A stretch of 46,345 nucleotides of DNA from Bacteroidales bacterium (GTDB taxonomy: Bacteria > Bacteroidota > Bacteroidia > Bacteroidales > UBA3663), in the NCBI GenBank assembly GCA_016293065.1, contig JAEDEY010000005.1, positions 1-46,345 on the forward strand, written 5' to 3'. Under the pieces are notes generated by a model. It was not told where the DNA came from and ran no database searches. It worked only from the letters and a program-made list of their open reading frames with translations. Shown in pieces: positions 24,401 through 32,930 of this stretch (position 1 is its first letter; each line of letters opens with the position of its first letter). Position numbers and translations under genes: made by a program.

Positions 24401-25174
24401 TTAGTCTTTATTTAATAATTCGATATATCCGAAGCCGTTATTCACTTGGTCTCCAATGCCAAGATTGTACGCCAATTCTTGCAGTTGGACATTCATTGTG
24501 ACTTCGAATTTTAGCATGTAACAGATAACTTTCTTAGGCTTATTATATGAATAAATCGTTATAGCCTTTCGTTTGGGAGGCGCAATCATCTTAAGTTCCA
24601 TTTGGCGAGAATCTGTATATGGCATTTTATTTATCTTTTCCCATCGTTCTATTAGTTCATCACAAATGAATTGAGAAAAATAGGGATTAGTTGGATCGAG
24701 AAATTCGATTGAATTATCGCGGATTGCCATAACGGCAACTGGAGATAAACTCTGATAGACCATCTTATCCGAAAATTGAACTGGCTTAATCGGAGATATC
24801 GACTCAACTGTAAAATTCACAGAACTCTTGTTGTCACCTAAATCAAATGATTTGCCCAATAGAGCATGATTCAGAAAAAATGATGTATCTTCCTCGTGAT
24901 GGAACGATATCCAAATCTGAACTTTTGGCACCTGAATTGACATTCGGTCGTCAAAGACATACAAATGTGGCACATATAGATTGCTCACACAATACAATGA
25001 CATAGAAGACGCATCATTTGGGCTGATATGATTTGCTTTAAGCCAATTATTAAATAAGAAAGAGTCGGATCTCAACATCCAATTTATATTCCTACAAAGG
25101 TCATACTGATAACGAATTGGCAAAATATTACCTGATTGTTTTTTATTTAGCTTTAGCACTACCCGATATCTCAT
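24401..25174 (-). CDS. cas6: Cas6-family CRISPR RNA endoribonuclease, no array nearby
   Basis: A 257-residue protein with the layout of Cas6, the enzyme that cuts CRISPR precursor RNA within repeats. Seen are the N-terminal RVVLKL strand and LPIRYQYDL (residues 18-26), the NNWLKANHI region (42-50) followed by SLYCVSNL, a middle FSDKMVYQSLSPVAVM, and the C-terminal glycine-rich RNA-binding loop GIGDQVNNGFGYIEL (239-253). In many relatives the catalytic histidine sits in a WLHxxG(Y) motif; here that position is Lys46 and a histidine occurs three residues later (His49). No repeat array and no other cas gene is present anywhere in the 46 kb. It may be an orphan, a partner of a distant locus, or a remnant. 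Confidence 0.8.
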   Translation of the reverse strand: MRYRVVLKLNKKQSGNILPIRYQYDLCRNINWMLRSDSFLFNNWLKANHISPNDASSMSLYCVSNLYVPHLYVFDDRMSIQVPKVQIWISFHHEEDTSFFLNHALLGKSFDLGDNKSSVNFTVESISPIKPVQFSDKMVYQSLSPVAVMAIRDNSIEFLDPTNPYFSQFICDELIERWEKINKMPYTDSRQMELKMIAPPKRKAITIYSYNKPKKVICYMLKFEVTMNVQLQELAYNLGIGDQVNNGFGYIELLNKD

Positions 25175-25321
25175 AAATAGAAAAATGACTAAGAAATAAT
25201 TGTTGATGATTTATAACTGAAATGCAAATAATAATAAGGATAAAAGCAGAACTAAATACTAAATTTCAAAATTTTGTAGTTTTGCCTTAGGTCAATGCAA
25301 GAAATCAGTCGAACTAATAAA

Positions 25322-26137
25322 TCAAACAATGGCCTGCCTAATCTTCACAAGTTTTTCAAGCAAACTCTCAACCTGAGACAATGGTAACATATTAGCACCA
25401 TCGCTCTTCGCTATTGAAGGGTTAGGGTGAGTCTCCATAAAAATACCGTCAACACCTACAGCGACTCCTGCTTTAGCAACAGTTTCGATAAGATGAGGAA
25501 GTCCTCCTGTTACTCCCGAAGTTGTATTAGGTTGTTGCAACGAATGGGTTATATCGAGGATAACAGGAAATCCCGTTTCCTGCATCTTTGGTATGCCACG
25601 ATAATCAATGATAAGATCCTGATAGCCGAAAGTTGTTCCTCTATCAGTAAGCATCACCTGGTGATTGCCACTTTCGACAATCTTCTGAGCGGCAAATTTC
25701 ATTGCGTCAGGCGCAAGAAACTGACCTTTTTTAATATTGACAACCTTGCCTGTTTTAGCAGCTGCCACCAAAAGGTCGGTCTGACGACAAAGGAATGCAG
25801 GGATTTGGAGAATATCTACATATTCAGCAGCCATCGCAGCTTCTTCGGCTGTATGTATGTCAGTTACAACTGGGATACCAAAAGTCTCTCTTACTTTAGC
25901 CAAAATTTTAAGAGCTTTCTCGTCACCTATACCCATAAACGAATCAAGACGTGAACGGTTTGCCTTGCGGTATGAGCCTTTGAATACGTATGGTATGTCG
26001 AGACGTTCAGTGATATTTACCAATGTTTCTGCAATATCGAGCGCCATTGCCTCTCCTTCGATTACACAAGGACCTGCAAGGAGAAAAAAGTTGTTTGACT
26101 TTGAAGTTTTTAAGTAATCAATATTCATAATTGTCAT
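25322..26137 (-). CDS. kdsA: 3-deoxy-8-phosphooctulonate synthase
   Basis: A 271-residue enzyme joining PEP and arabinose-5-phosphate to form Kdo-8-phosphate, the precursor of the Kdo sugar of lipopolysaccharide. The TIM-barrel motifs are clear: LAGPCVIEGE near the N-terminus, KGSYRKANRS, VTDIHTAEE, DILQIPAFLCRQTDLL, VNIKKGQFLAP, LTDRGTTFGY, and the C-terminal GVDGIFMETHPNPSIAKSDG. Length is normal. The chosen start overlaps the rsmE stop by 4 bases (ATGA); an ATG at 26128 is an alternative. It is the last gene of the run DUF4301 - transporter - rsmE - kdsA. Confidence 0.96.
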   Translation of the reverse strand: MTIMNIDYLKTSKSNNFFLLAGPCVIEGEAMALDIAETLVNITERLDIPYVFKGSYRKANRSRLDSFMGIGDEKALKILAKVRETFGIPVVTDIHTAEEAAMAAEYVDILQIPAFLCRQTDLLVAAAKTGKVVNIKKGQFLAPDAMKFAAQKIVESGNHQVMLTDRGTTFGYQDLIIDYRGIPKMQETGFPVILDITHSLQQPNTTSGVTGGLPHLIETVAKAGVAVGVDGIFMETHPNPSIAKSDGANMLPLSQVESLLEKLVKIRQAIV

Positions 26138-26841
26138 TTGGATATTTCGTTGATAACATGAATGGTATGAACAGATGCCAATGCTGCCGTTTCAGTTCTG
26201 AGACGCTGTTCGCCCAAAGATACGGGAACATAGCCATTAGCAAGAGCCAAAGCGATCTCTTCGTCTGAGAAATCACCCTCTGGCCCAATCAGCACTCTTA
26301 CCTTTGAACCAGCTTTGATTTCCTTGCTCAGCAACTTTCGAGGAGCATCCTTGATGCAATGAGCAATAAATTTCTGACCATCGAATTCTTCTTTCAGAAA
26401 GTTTTTGATATCAGTCATCTCCTCTACTTTTGGCATAGTAGCCTTGAGACTCTGCTTCATCGCCGAAGCAATAATCTTCTTTATGCGGTCAGTCTTCAGT
26501 TCTTTGCGTTCAGAATAACGACATCTCAAAGGTACAAAACGGTCGAGTCCCATCTCTGTCGCTTTTTCAAGAAACCACTCTATGCGGTCGAGATTCTTGG
26601 TTGGAGCAACTGCAAGTTCAACGAAATATTGCCAATGGTTCTCTTGTGTTACATCATCAATTTCAACAGTACAGTGTTTTGGATGAGCATTGATGATATG
26701 GGTATTAAAAAAGTTTCCATTACCATCTACTATCACAAGAGGATCGCCATCTTTATGTCGGAGAACACGGACTGCATGACTCGACTGTTCTTCGTCAAGT
26801 TCATGGCTTGATGCAATATCGGGAGAATAGAAAATAATCAT
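26134..26841 (-). CDS. rsmE: 16S rRNA m3U1498 methyltransferase
   Basis: A 235-residue SPOUT-family methyltransferase that modifies U1498 of 16S rRNA. The N-terminal PUA-like part holds HAVRVLRHKDGD. The C-terminal knotted domain holds APTKNLDRIEWFLEKATEMG, the SAM-binding LIGPEGDFSDEEI, and SLGEQRLRTETAA, which are the hallmark RsmE motifs. Length is normal. The start codon shares a base with the end of the transporter gene and the stop overlaps kdsA, so translation is tightly coupled. Confidence 0.94.
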   Translation of the reverse strand: MIIFYSPDIASSHELDEEQSSHAVRVLRHKDGDPLVIVDGNGNFFNTHIINAHPKHCTVEIDDVTQENHWQYFVELAVAPTKNLDRIEWFLEKATEMGLDRFVPLRCRYSERKELKTDRIKKIIASAMKQSLKATMPKVEEMTDIKNFLKEEFDGQKFIAHCIKDAPRKLLSKEIKAGSKVRVLIGPEGDFSDEEIALALANGYVPVSLGEQRLRTETAALASVHTIHVINEISK

Positions 26842-28121
26842 TATTTCTCCTCCCTGACATGTTTATACTTGAACAAGATGGCAAAGGCTATTGCTACAAC
26901 CAATGCATAAATAGCGAAGATGTACCATGAAGTGCGCCATCCATCGAGACTCATGTAAGTAGGAACATCAGGATTGGTATATACATAATGATTGATGATT
27001 TCCTTAGCCGACAATGAGCCAATAGTTGCGCCAAAGCCATTGGTCATCATGACAAACAGACCTTGTGCCGACGAACGAATAGACAAGTCGGTTTCCCTAT
27101 CAACAAATAGAGAGCCAGAAACATTGAAAAAGTCGAACGCAACGCCATAGACTATACATGACAAGATAAATAGCCATACGCCATTACCTGGATCTCCGCA
27201 AGCAAAGAATGCAAATCGACCAACCCATGCAAGCATGGCTATAAGCATGACAATCTTAATGCCATATCGACGGAGGAAGAATGGAATAAGCAGAATACAG
27301 AGCGTCTCACTTATCTGACTCAAAGATACCAGCAAGTTACTGTGCTTGACAAAGAACAGATCTTCAAACCCCTCGTACTGACCAAATGATTGTATATAAG
27401 GATTGGCATAGCCGTTGGTGATCTGCAGACTCACACCAAGAAGGAACGAGAAGATGAAGAAATAAGCCATCTTCTTGTCTTTGAAGAGTCTGAAAGCTTT
27501 CAAACCAAAAACCTCAGCAAAAGAAAGTTTGCCAGACTTGATACCTACAGGACACGAAGGCATGGTAAGGGCATAGATGCTCAAGAGAACACCAAACACT
27601 GCTGATTCGATGAACTGAATAGGTGTATTCTGCCATCCAGCAAGATCGACAAGCCACATGGCACAAAGGAAACCTACTGTTCCGAATACTCGGATTGGCG
27701 GGAATGCCTTTATTGTATCAAGACCTGCCTTGTCCAAAGCCGTATATGCAACTGAATTGGAAAGGGCAAGTGTAGGCATATAGAAGGCGATACTTGCGCT
27801 ATATGACCAGAACAAAGCCATACCGTTGACTGGTTCACCAGAATTCATCGCACTCAATCCTATCCATGCAGCCACAACCATGAATGCAGCAGCCATGAGA
27901 TGACAGAACGAAAGCAGTCTTTGAGCCTGAACCCAACGATCGGCAATGATGCCCATGATAGCAGGCATGAAAAGACTTACGACACCTTGGAGAGCATAGT
28001 AGTTTCCAATATCAGTGCCTAACCCTGCATTTGCAAGGTAGGCACCCATTGAAGTGAGATAAGAGCCCCATACAGCGAACTCAAGAAAGTTCATGATGAT
28101 GAGGCGAAGCTTCATATTCAT
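26841..28121 (-). CDS. Nucleoside permease, NupG-type major facilitator
   Basis: A 426-residue membrane protein with about 12 hydrophobic helices. The N-terminus (LRLIIMNFLEFAVWGSYLTSMG) and the GIIADRW loop between helices 2 and 3 are typical of the nucleoside:H+ symporter (NupG/XapB) branch of the major facilitator superfamily. It probably imports nucleosides. The substrate assignment rests on overall resemblance and is not certain. It lies 20 bases after DUF4301 and directly abuts rsmE. The ATG at 28121 is followed by a second ATG two codons on, and either could be used. Confidence 0.82.
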   Translation of the reverse strand: MNMKLRLIIMNFLEFAVWGSYLTSMGAYLANAGLGTDIGNYYALQGVVSLFMPAIMGIIADRWVQAQRLLSFCHLMAAAFMVVAAWIGLSAMNSGEPVNGMALFWSYSASIAFYMPTLALSNSVAYTALDKAGLDTIKAFPPIRVFGTVGFLCAMWLVDLAGWQNTPIQFIESAVFGVLLSIYALTMPSCPVGIKSGKLSFAEVFGLKAFRLFKDKKMAYFFIFSFLLGVSLQITNGYANPYIQSFGQYEGFEDLFFVKHSNLLVSLSQISETLCILLIPFFLRRYGIKIVMLIAMLAWVGRFAFFACGDPGNGVWLFILSCIVYGVAFDFFNVSGSLFVDRETDLSIRSSAQGLFVMMTNGFGATIGSLSAKEIINHYVYTNPDVPTYMSLDGWRTSWYIFAIYALVVAIAFAILFKYKHVREEK

Positions 28122-28141
28122 ATTTAATAATTAAAGCAAAA

Positions 28142-29665
28142 TTAGGCTTGATGCTGAGGACGGAGAAGGTCGTTGACAGTCTTAACTGGGTTGAAAGTCT
28201 CGATAGGCACTTCTACAAATACTGTGTTCCAGTCGGACATTGCACCATTCCAAAGTCCAGGCAACTCGAGAGCTTTCAATTCCTTTCCATTCTTAGACTT
28301 ATAGCTTATGAAGCCTGTTTGAGGATCAACATAATTGAGAAGATTGAAAGGTTTGCCATTCTTATCACGGATAGCACAAACGAGATCTACAGGATTGAAG
28401 TGACTTCCCTTCTTGAACATTGCAACAGACTCCTCATTGTTCATGTCAATCTGAGAGCTTTCGAGAATCTGACACTGGAAAGTCTTGTCAGGGTTTTGTG
28501 CAATGAATGGGCCACCGCCAGGCTCGCCGACATTCTTTACCATACCACAGACACGCAATGGGCGGTTGAGCTTATTCTTGATATAAATGGCCAGTTCGCT
28601 GTCGTCGAGAAGCTTTGTCTCAGGATTCTTAATGAAGAGCTTGTTCTGGAGGAAATAAAGCATATCCATAAGCTGCTCGTGAGTGTATTTGCCGTTTTCG
28701 AGGGTCAACAGATAGCTGAAGATCTTCTGCTGAAGGCTTACCAACACACCACCGATAATCTGCTTATACTTTACTGTCACAGGCTTGAGCTTATCTGGCA
28801 CAACATTATCGATATTCTTCACAAAAATAACATCTGCCTCAAGTTCGTTGAGATTCTCAATGAGAGCACCGTGACCACCTGGACGGAATACAAGACTGCC
28901 ATCTACATCACGGAATGGAGTATTGTCCATAGCTGCTGCAATAGTATCGGTCGATGCCTTTTGGACAGAGAACGAAATGTTATACTTCACACCATAACGT
29001 TTCTCATACAAAGCAGTCTTTTCAGAAGCGAGCTGTTTGAATAAATCAATATGCTCTGGAGAGACCGTAAAATGCAGATTCACATTACCCTCGCCATTTG
29101 CAGCGTACAATGCGCCTTCCACAAGATGCTCTTCAAAAGCTTTGCGAGTAGCATCACCGGCACGATGGAAAGTGAGAAGTCCCTTAGGAAGGCTACCATA
29201 GTTCAGGCCATCAGCATTTAGCATATTGCTGGCAACGGCCTTATAGTTACCTTCTGAAATCAGGGCATCAATGTCTTTGCCATTATTCTGAAGACAAACA
29301 TCATTTAACTGTTCAAAGAAAGCGAAGTCATGAATCTGTGTGAAGAACTTCTTCTCAAAGTCTGTGGTTGGTTCGTTGTAGTCAGCGTTGACGAATTCGA
29401 AGACGTTCTTGAACATACGGCTTGCAGCACCAGAAGCAGGTACAAACTTTAAGATCTGCTTATTGGCAGCAAGATACTTTGTCCATAAATCCTGATAATA
29501 AGTAGCAGCATCATCATCGATAGTGACAATGCCATAATCATAAGACGCTGCACTTTTCAGTTTCAGATAAGGAAAACCTTTGGCAAACGATTCCAATTGG
29601 CTTTCTACTTTTTCTACTGTAATACCTTTCTTTGCTAATAATTCAAGGTCTTTCTGTGTAAACAT
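28142..29665 (-). CDS. DUF4301 family protein
   Basis: A 507-residue soluble protein of the DUF4301 family, found mainly in Bacteroidota and of unknown function. A nucleotidyltransferase-like fold is suggested by LKFVPASGAASRMFKN (near residue 75), LPKGLLTFHRAG and VFRPGGHGALIENLNEL, an arrangement that resembles the sugar-nucleotide transferases. A catalytic role has not been shown. It leads the operon-like run to kdsA. A TAATTTTG -7 box on the minus strand (29722-29729) lies about 55 bases upstream. Confidence 0.88.
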   Translation of the reverse strand: MFTQKDLELLAKKGITVEKVESQLESFAKGFPYLKLKSAASYDYGIVTIDDDAATYYQDLWTKYLAANKQILKFVPASGAASRMFKNVFEFVNADYNEPTTDFEKKFFTQIHDFAFFEQLNDVCLQNNGKDIDALISEGNYKAVASNMLNADGLNYGSLPKGLLTFHRAGDATRKAFEEHLVEGALYAANGEGNVNLHFTVSPEHIDLFKQLASEKTALYEKRYGVKYNISFSVQKASTDTIAAAMDNTPFRDVDGSLVFRPGGHGALIENLNELEADVIFVKNIDNVVPDKLKPVTVKYKQIIGGVLVSLQQKIFSYLLTLENGKYTHEQLMDMLYFLQNKLFIKNPETKLLDDSELAIYIKNKLNRPLRVCGMVKNVGEPGGGPFIAQNPDKTFQCQILESSQIDMNNEESVAMFKKGSHFNPVDLVCAIRDKNGKPFNLLNYVDPQTGFISYKSKNGKELKALELPGLWNGAMSDWNTVFVEVPIETFNPVKTVNDLLRPQHQA

Positions 29666-29721
29666 AGGGATAGATATTATATTTATAGGATAAATTTACT
29701 GAAAATCTATTAAAAATTGCC

Positions 29722-29729
29722 CAAAATTA
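29722..29729 (-). promoter_or_regulatory. DUF4301 operon -7 box
   Basis: TAATTTTG on the minus strand. A TTG element lies upstream at a longer than usual spacing (23 bases), so the call is tentative. Confidence 0.4.
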
Positions 29730-29821
29730 GTAATTTTTATTTATTGTTGTATCAAGTAATCGAAAAAAAAAGTATTTTCGTGGCAAATTTATTGATTTTT
29801 GATATTGTTTAGGTCGAAATT

Positions 29822-32056
29822 ATGAAGATATTGAGTAAAGAATACTACAATAATGAAGAATTGGGACAGTTTCGTAAAGATTATTTATATCTTGCCGAAT
29901 CTGTCCGGCCAATGTTCACGACCAGCGAATGGAGACTAACAAGGAAATATGTTGTAAGTGGGATTAATTCAGGGGCCTACAATCGCGACTCGCATGGTAT
30001 CTCTCTGCTTCTGAAAAATATACAGATATGCAGAGTGCTTCATGAGAAAGTTGGACTAAAGCAGCCTTCTATTCTTACTGTAATCCTTTACCCCCTTGTT
30101 GCCAGTAACTGTGTCGATATTTCAGAAATCAACGACAATTTTGGAGACGAAGCCTCTCATCTCATATCTTGTATGTCAAAGGTGATGTCGCTCTATGCCC
30201 AACACGGAAGCATTCAAGACGAAAATTTCAGGCGACTGCTCATCTCTTTTGCCGAAGATGTTCGTGTAATCATCTGCCTCATTGCCGACAGATATGTGCT
30301 GATGAAAATGCTCAATCATAACAACGACACAGACTACCGTAAGCATGTGACAGAAGAATGCAAATGTCTCTATACCCCTATTGCTCATCGTCTCGGTCTT
30401 TATTCCATAAAGAGCGAGCTCGAGGACATGTGCGTCAAGTATGAGAACCGTCAGATGTTCGATATGATAGCAAGTCAGTTGCAACAGACCAAAAAGTCTC
30501 GTGAATTGTACATTCAATCGTTTATCGAACCTATTGAACAACGTATCAAGGCTACAACCGACATAAAGTTCTCGATAAAGGGTCGCACAAAGAGCATATC
30601 GTCAATCTTGAACAAACTGAACGCACAGAATACGACGCTCGATAAAATTTATGATCTCTTTGCTATCCGCATAATAATTGATGCTCCGATAGAAAAAGAA
30701 AAATTGCAATGCTGGCAGATCTATTCTATCGTGACAGATATGTATGTGCCTAACCCAAAGCGAATGAAGGACTGGATATCTATTCCAAAGTCCAATGGCT
30801 ACGAATCGCTTCATGTCACAGTCTATGGACCAGAGCAACGATGGGTGGAAGTGCAGATTAGAAGCAAGCGCATGGATGAAGTGGCAGAAAAGGGTCTTGC
30901 TGCTCATTGGAAATATAAAGGTATAAAGAGCGAAGGAGCTGCAGACCTTGTGATGTCAAGTATCCGAGAGGTACTTGAGAACAATACTTCTCTAAACGAG
31001 TTGAAGAAAGATTTCTCAATGGAACTCTACCAAGAGGAGATATTTGTATTTACACCAAATGGAGAAATCCGCCAACTACCCAAAGGTGCTACAGTGCTCG
31101 ATTTTGCCTTTCACATCCACTCGCGCGTCGGAATGACATGTGTCGGTGCAAAAGTTGGCAACAGAAATGTCAAGATCAACCATCAGCTTAAAAGTGGCGA
31201 TACGGTTGAGATCATCACCAACCCGCAGCAGACTCCTAAACAAGACTGGCTGAATATAGTTGTGACGTCGAAAGCCCGTAACCGCATCAAACAAGGCATC
31301 AAGGAAATTGAAAACCGCGAAGCAGAGACAGGAAAAGAACTGCTTCAGCGTCGTTTCAAAAATCGTAAGATAGATCTCAACGAAAGCGACATATCGAAGG
31401 TCATTGTAAAGATGGGATTCAAGTACCAGACCCACTTCTATCATGCTCTATCAATAGGTGAACTTTCGGTAGAAGATGTGTTGAAAGTATGGGATGATAT
31501 GCATTCTCATGTTGCTCAGACAGATGCCAGAATTGCCAACAGCGAACATAAGGCAGAAGATTTCGACTTATCGCTCAACACTTTGCATCAGTCGCGCGAC
31601 ACTGGCTCAGATGTCTTGGTTATTGATAAAGATCTGAAAGGCATTGAGTACAAACTTGCAGGTTGTTGTCATCCAATTTATGGTGACAATGTGGTAGGTT
31701 TTGTCAGCGTATCAGGCGGCATTCGCATACATCGTGCCGACTGCATCAATATCAAGAATCTGCAGGAACAATATCCATATAGAATAGTAAAGGCAAAATG
31801 GTCTGGAAAGAGCGGTTCGCAATACAGCATCACGCTAAGAGTGGTCGGTCATGATGACATTGGTATTGTGAGCAATATCTCTTCTATTATTAACAAGGAG
31901 AAGGACACACTTCTCCGCTCTATCAACATTGACTCAAATGCAGGATTATTCAATGGACACCTCACGATTATTGTAAGTGATTTGTCTTCTCTCACGGCTG
32001 TGATAAAAAAAATAAAAACTGTCAAGGGAGTAAGACATGTAGAACGTGTTAATTAA
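29822..32056 (+). CDS. Rel-family (p)ppGpp synthetase with degenerate hydrolase domain
   Basis: A 744-residue stringent-response enzyme making (p)ppGpp from ATP and GDP/GTP. Domains in order: an N-terminal hydrolase-like region (to about 170), synthetase (about 245-365), TGS (about 406-466), a helical/cysteine region with LAGCCHP and HRADC, and a C-terminal ACT domain (about 665-744). The synthetase is intact: GRTKSISSI, DLFAIRII, RMKD at 314-317 (the RXKD class) and NGYESLHVTV. In the hydrolase half, the usual LLHDVVED is replaced by ILYPLVAS (88-95) and the usual DRLHNMR-type motif by DRYVLMKML, so (p)ppGpp breakdown is probably lost. A second, bifunctional Rel elsewhere would be expected. 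The gene overlaps the next ORF only if the latter starts early. Confidence 0.92.
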   Translation: MKILSKEYYNNEELGQFRKDYLYLAESVRPMFTTSEWRLTRKYVVSGINSGAYNRDSHGISLLLKNIQICRVLHEKVGLKQPSILTVILYPLVASNCVDISEINDNFGDEASHLISCMSKVMSLYAQHGSIQDENFRRLLISFAEDVRVIICLIADRYVLMKMLNHNNDTDYRKHVTEECKCLYTPIAHRLGLYSIKSELEDMCVKYENRQMFDMIASQLQQTKKSRELYIQSFIEPIEQRIKATTDIKFSIKGRTKSISSILNKLNAQNTTLDKIYDLFAIRIIIDAPIEKEKLQCWQIYSIVTDMYVPNPKRMKDWISIPKSNGYESLHVTVYGPEQRWVEVQIRSKRMDEVAEKGLAAHWKYKGIKSEGAADLVMSSIREVLENNTSLNELKKDFSMELYQEEIFVFTPNGEIRQLPKGATVLDFAFHIHSRVGMTCVGAKVGNRNVKINHQLKSGDTVEIITNPQQTPKQDWLNIVVTSKARNRIKQGIKEIENREAETGKELLQRRFKNRKIDLNESDISKVIVKMGFKYQTHFYHALSIGELSVEDVLKVWDDMHSHVAQTDARIANSEHKAEDFDLSLNTLHQSRDTGSDVLVIDKDLKGIEYKLAGCCHPIYGDNVVGFVSVSGGIRIHRADCINIKNLQEQYPYRIVKAKWSGKSGSQYSITLRVVGHDDIGIVSNISSIINKEKDTLLRSINIDSNAGLFNGHLTIIVSDLSSLTAVIKKIKTVKGVRHVERVN

Positions 32057-32081
32057 TCTCTTGCAAAAAAATACTACCAAC

Positions 32082-32924
32082 ATGAAGAAAGGATTATTTC
32101 TATTATCACTATTCTGTCTCTTGGCTTGTACCGACAATTCTAAGGAAAAAGCTAAGGCACTGCTCGTGGAAGCTCAAGTATCGTACGAAAAGGGTAATTA
32201 CAACGAAGCTAAGCTCCTGCTCGACAGTATCGACAATCATTTCAAAAACTGTATCGATGCACGTAAGGCAGCACAACTCCTTATGTATCGTATCAACCTT
32301 GCTATCGAGGAAAACACACTCGCAGAGACAGAAAAAATGATTGAAGATATTATGCCTAAGATTAACGAAACGACACAGAAGTATTTCATATTTGAAAAAT
32401 CTGAATATGATGAACTCGGCCGTTATATATTTAAAGGCACAGAAGTTGAGAAGAATGTCATGCGATCATATATACATGCTGCTGTGGATGAATATGGCAT
32501 AACTCAACTTATCAGTACATATTCAGGACATTCCAACATCAACCACTCTGCTCTCCGCTTAATTGCTTCTGATGGATCGTCTATCACGACATCGACTATT
32601 CCATACAACGATGGTTCTAATTATAAATATATAATCGATGGGATTCGTTATGAAAGCGTAACATACAAGGGAGAGAAAGATAATGGAGCTCTTGCTTTCA
32701 TTGCATCACATAGCGAAGATAAAGGCCTGAAAGCAATTCTAATCGGTGAAAAGAAAGAGGTATCTGTAGCTATCAGCAAAACAGAACGAGAAGCGCTTGC
32801 TGCAAGTTATGAATTGGGATGCATTCTCGCCGAACAACTGCGATATACACAACAGAACAAAGTGGCAGCTGGCAAAATAAAGTATCTTAAAGAAAAAATT
32901 CTATCAAAAAATACAGATAAATAA
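32082..32924 (+). CDS. Lipoprotein with TPR-like start
   Basis: A 280-residue predicted lipoprotein: signal peptide MKKGLFLLSLFCLLAC with lipobox LLAC and the lipidated Cys16. Residues 20-80 look like TPR helices (AQVSYEKGNYNEAKLLLDSID). The rest is unrecognised. The start at 32082 is chosen because the signal peptide begins there; the frame is open from 32046. It begins 25 bases after the rel stop and ends 6 bases before the large TPR gene, suggesting a shared transcript. Its resemblance to periplasmic TPR adaptors suggests a role beside the next two genes, but this is inference. Confidence 0.8.
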   Translation: MKKGLFLLSLFCLLACTDNSKEKAKALLVEAQVSYEKGNYNEAKLLLDSIDNHFKNCIDARKAAQLLMYRINLAIEENTLAETEKMIEDIMPKINETTQKYFIFEKSEYDELGRYIFKGTEVEKNVMRSYIHAAVDEYGITQLISTYSGHSNINHSALRLIASDGSSITTSTIPYNDGSNYKYIIDGIRYESVTYKGEKDNGALAFIASHSEDKGLKAILIGEKKEVSVAISKTEREALAASYELGCILAEQLRYTQQNKVAAGKIKYLKEKILSKNTDK

Positions 32925-32930
32925 AACAAT

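Noticed and set aside
25277..25284. Plus-strand TAGTTTTG as a promoter antisense to kdsA
   Set aside because: No -33 element at the right distance and no gene in that direction; single 8-base matches are frequent in A/T-rich gaps.
25175..25321. CRISPR array beside cas6
   Set aside because: The 147-base gap and the region on the other side hold no spaced repeats; only small hairpins are present.
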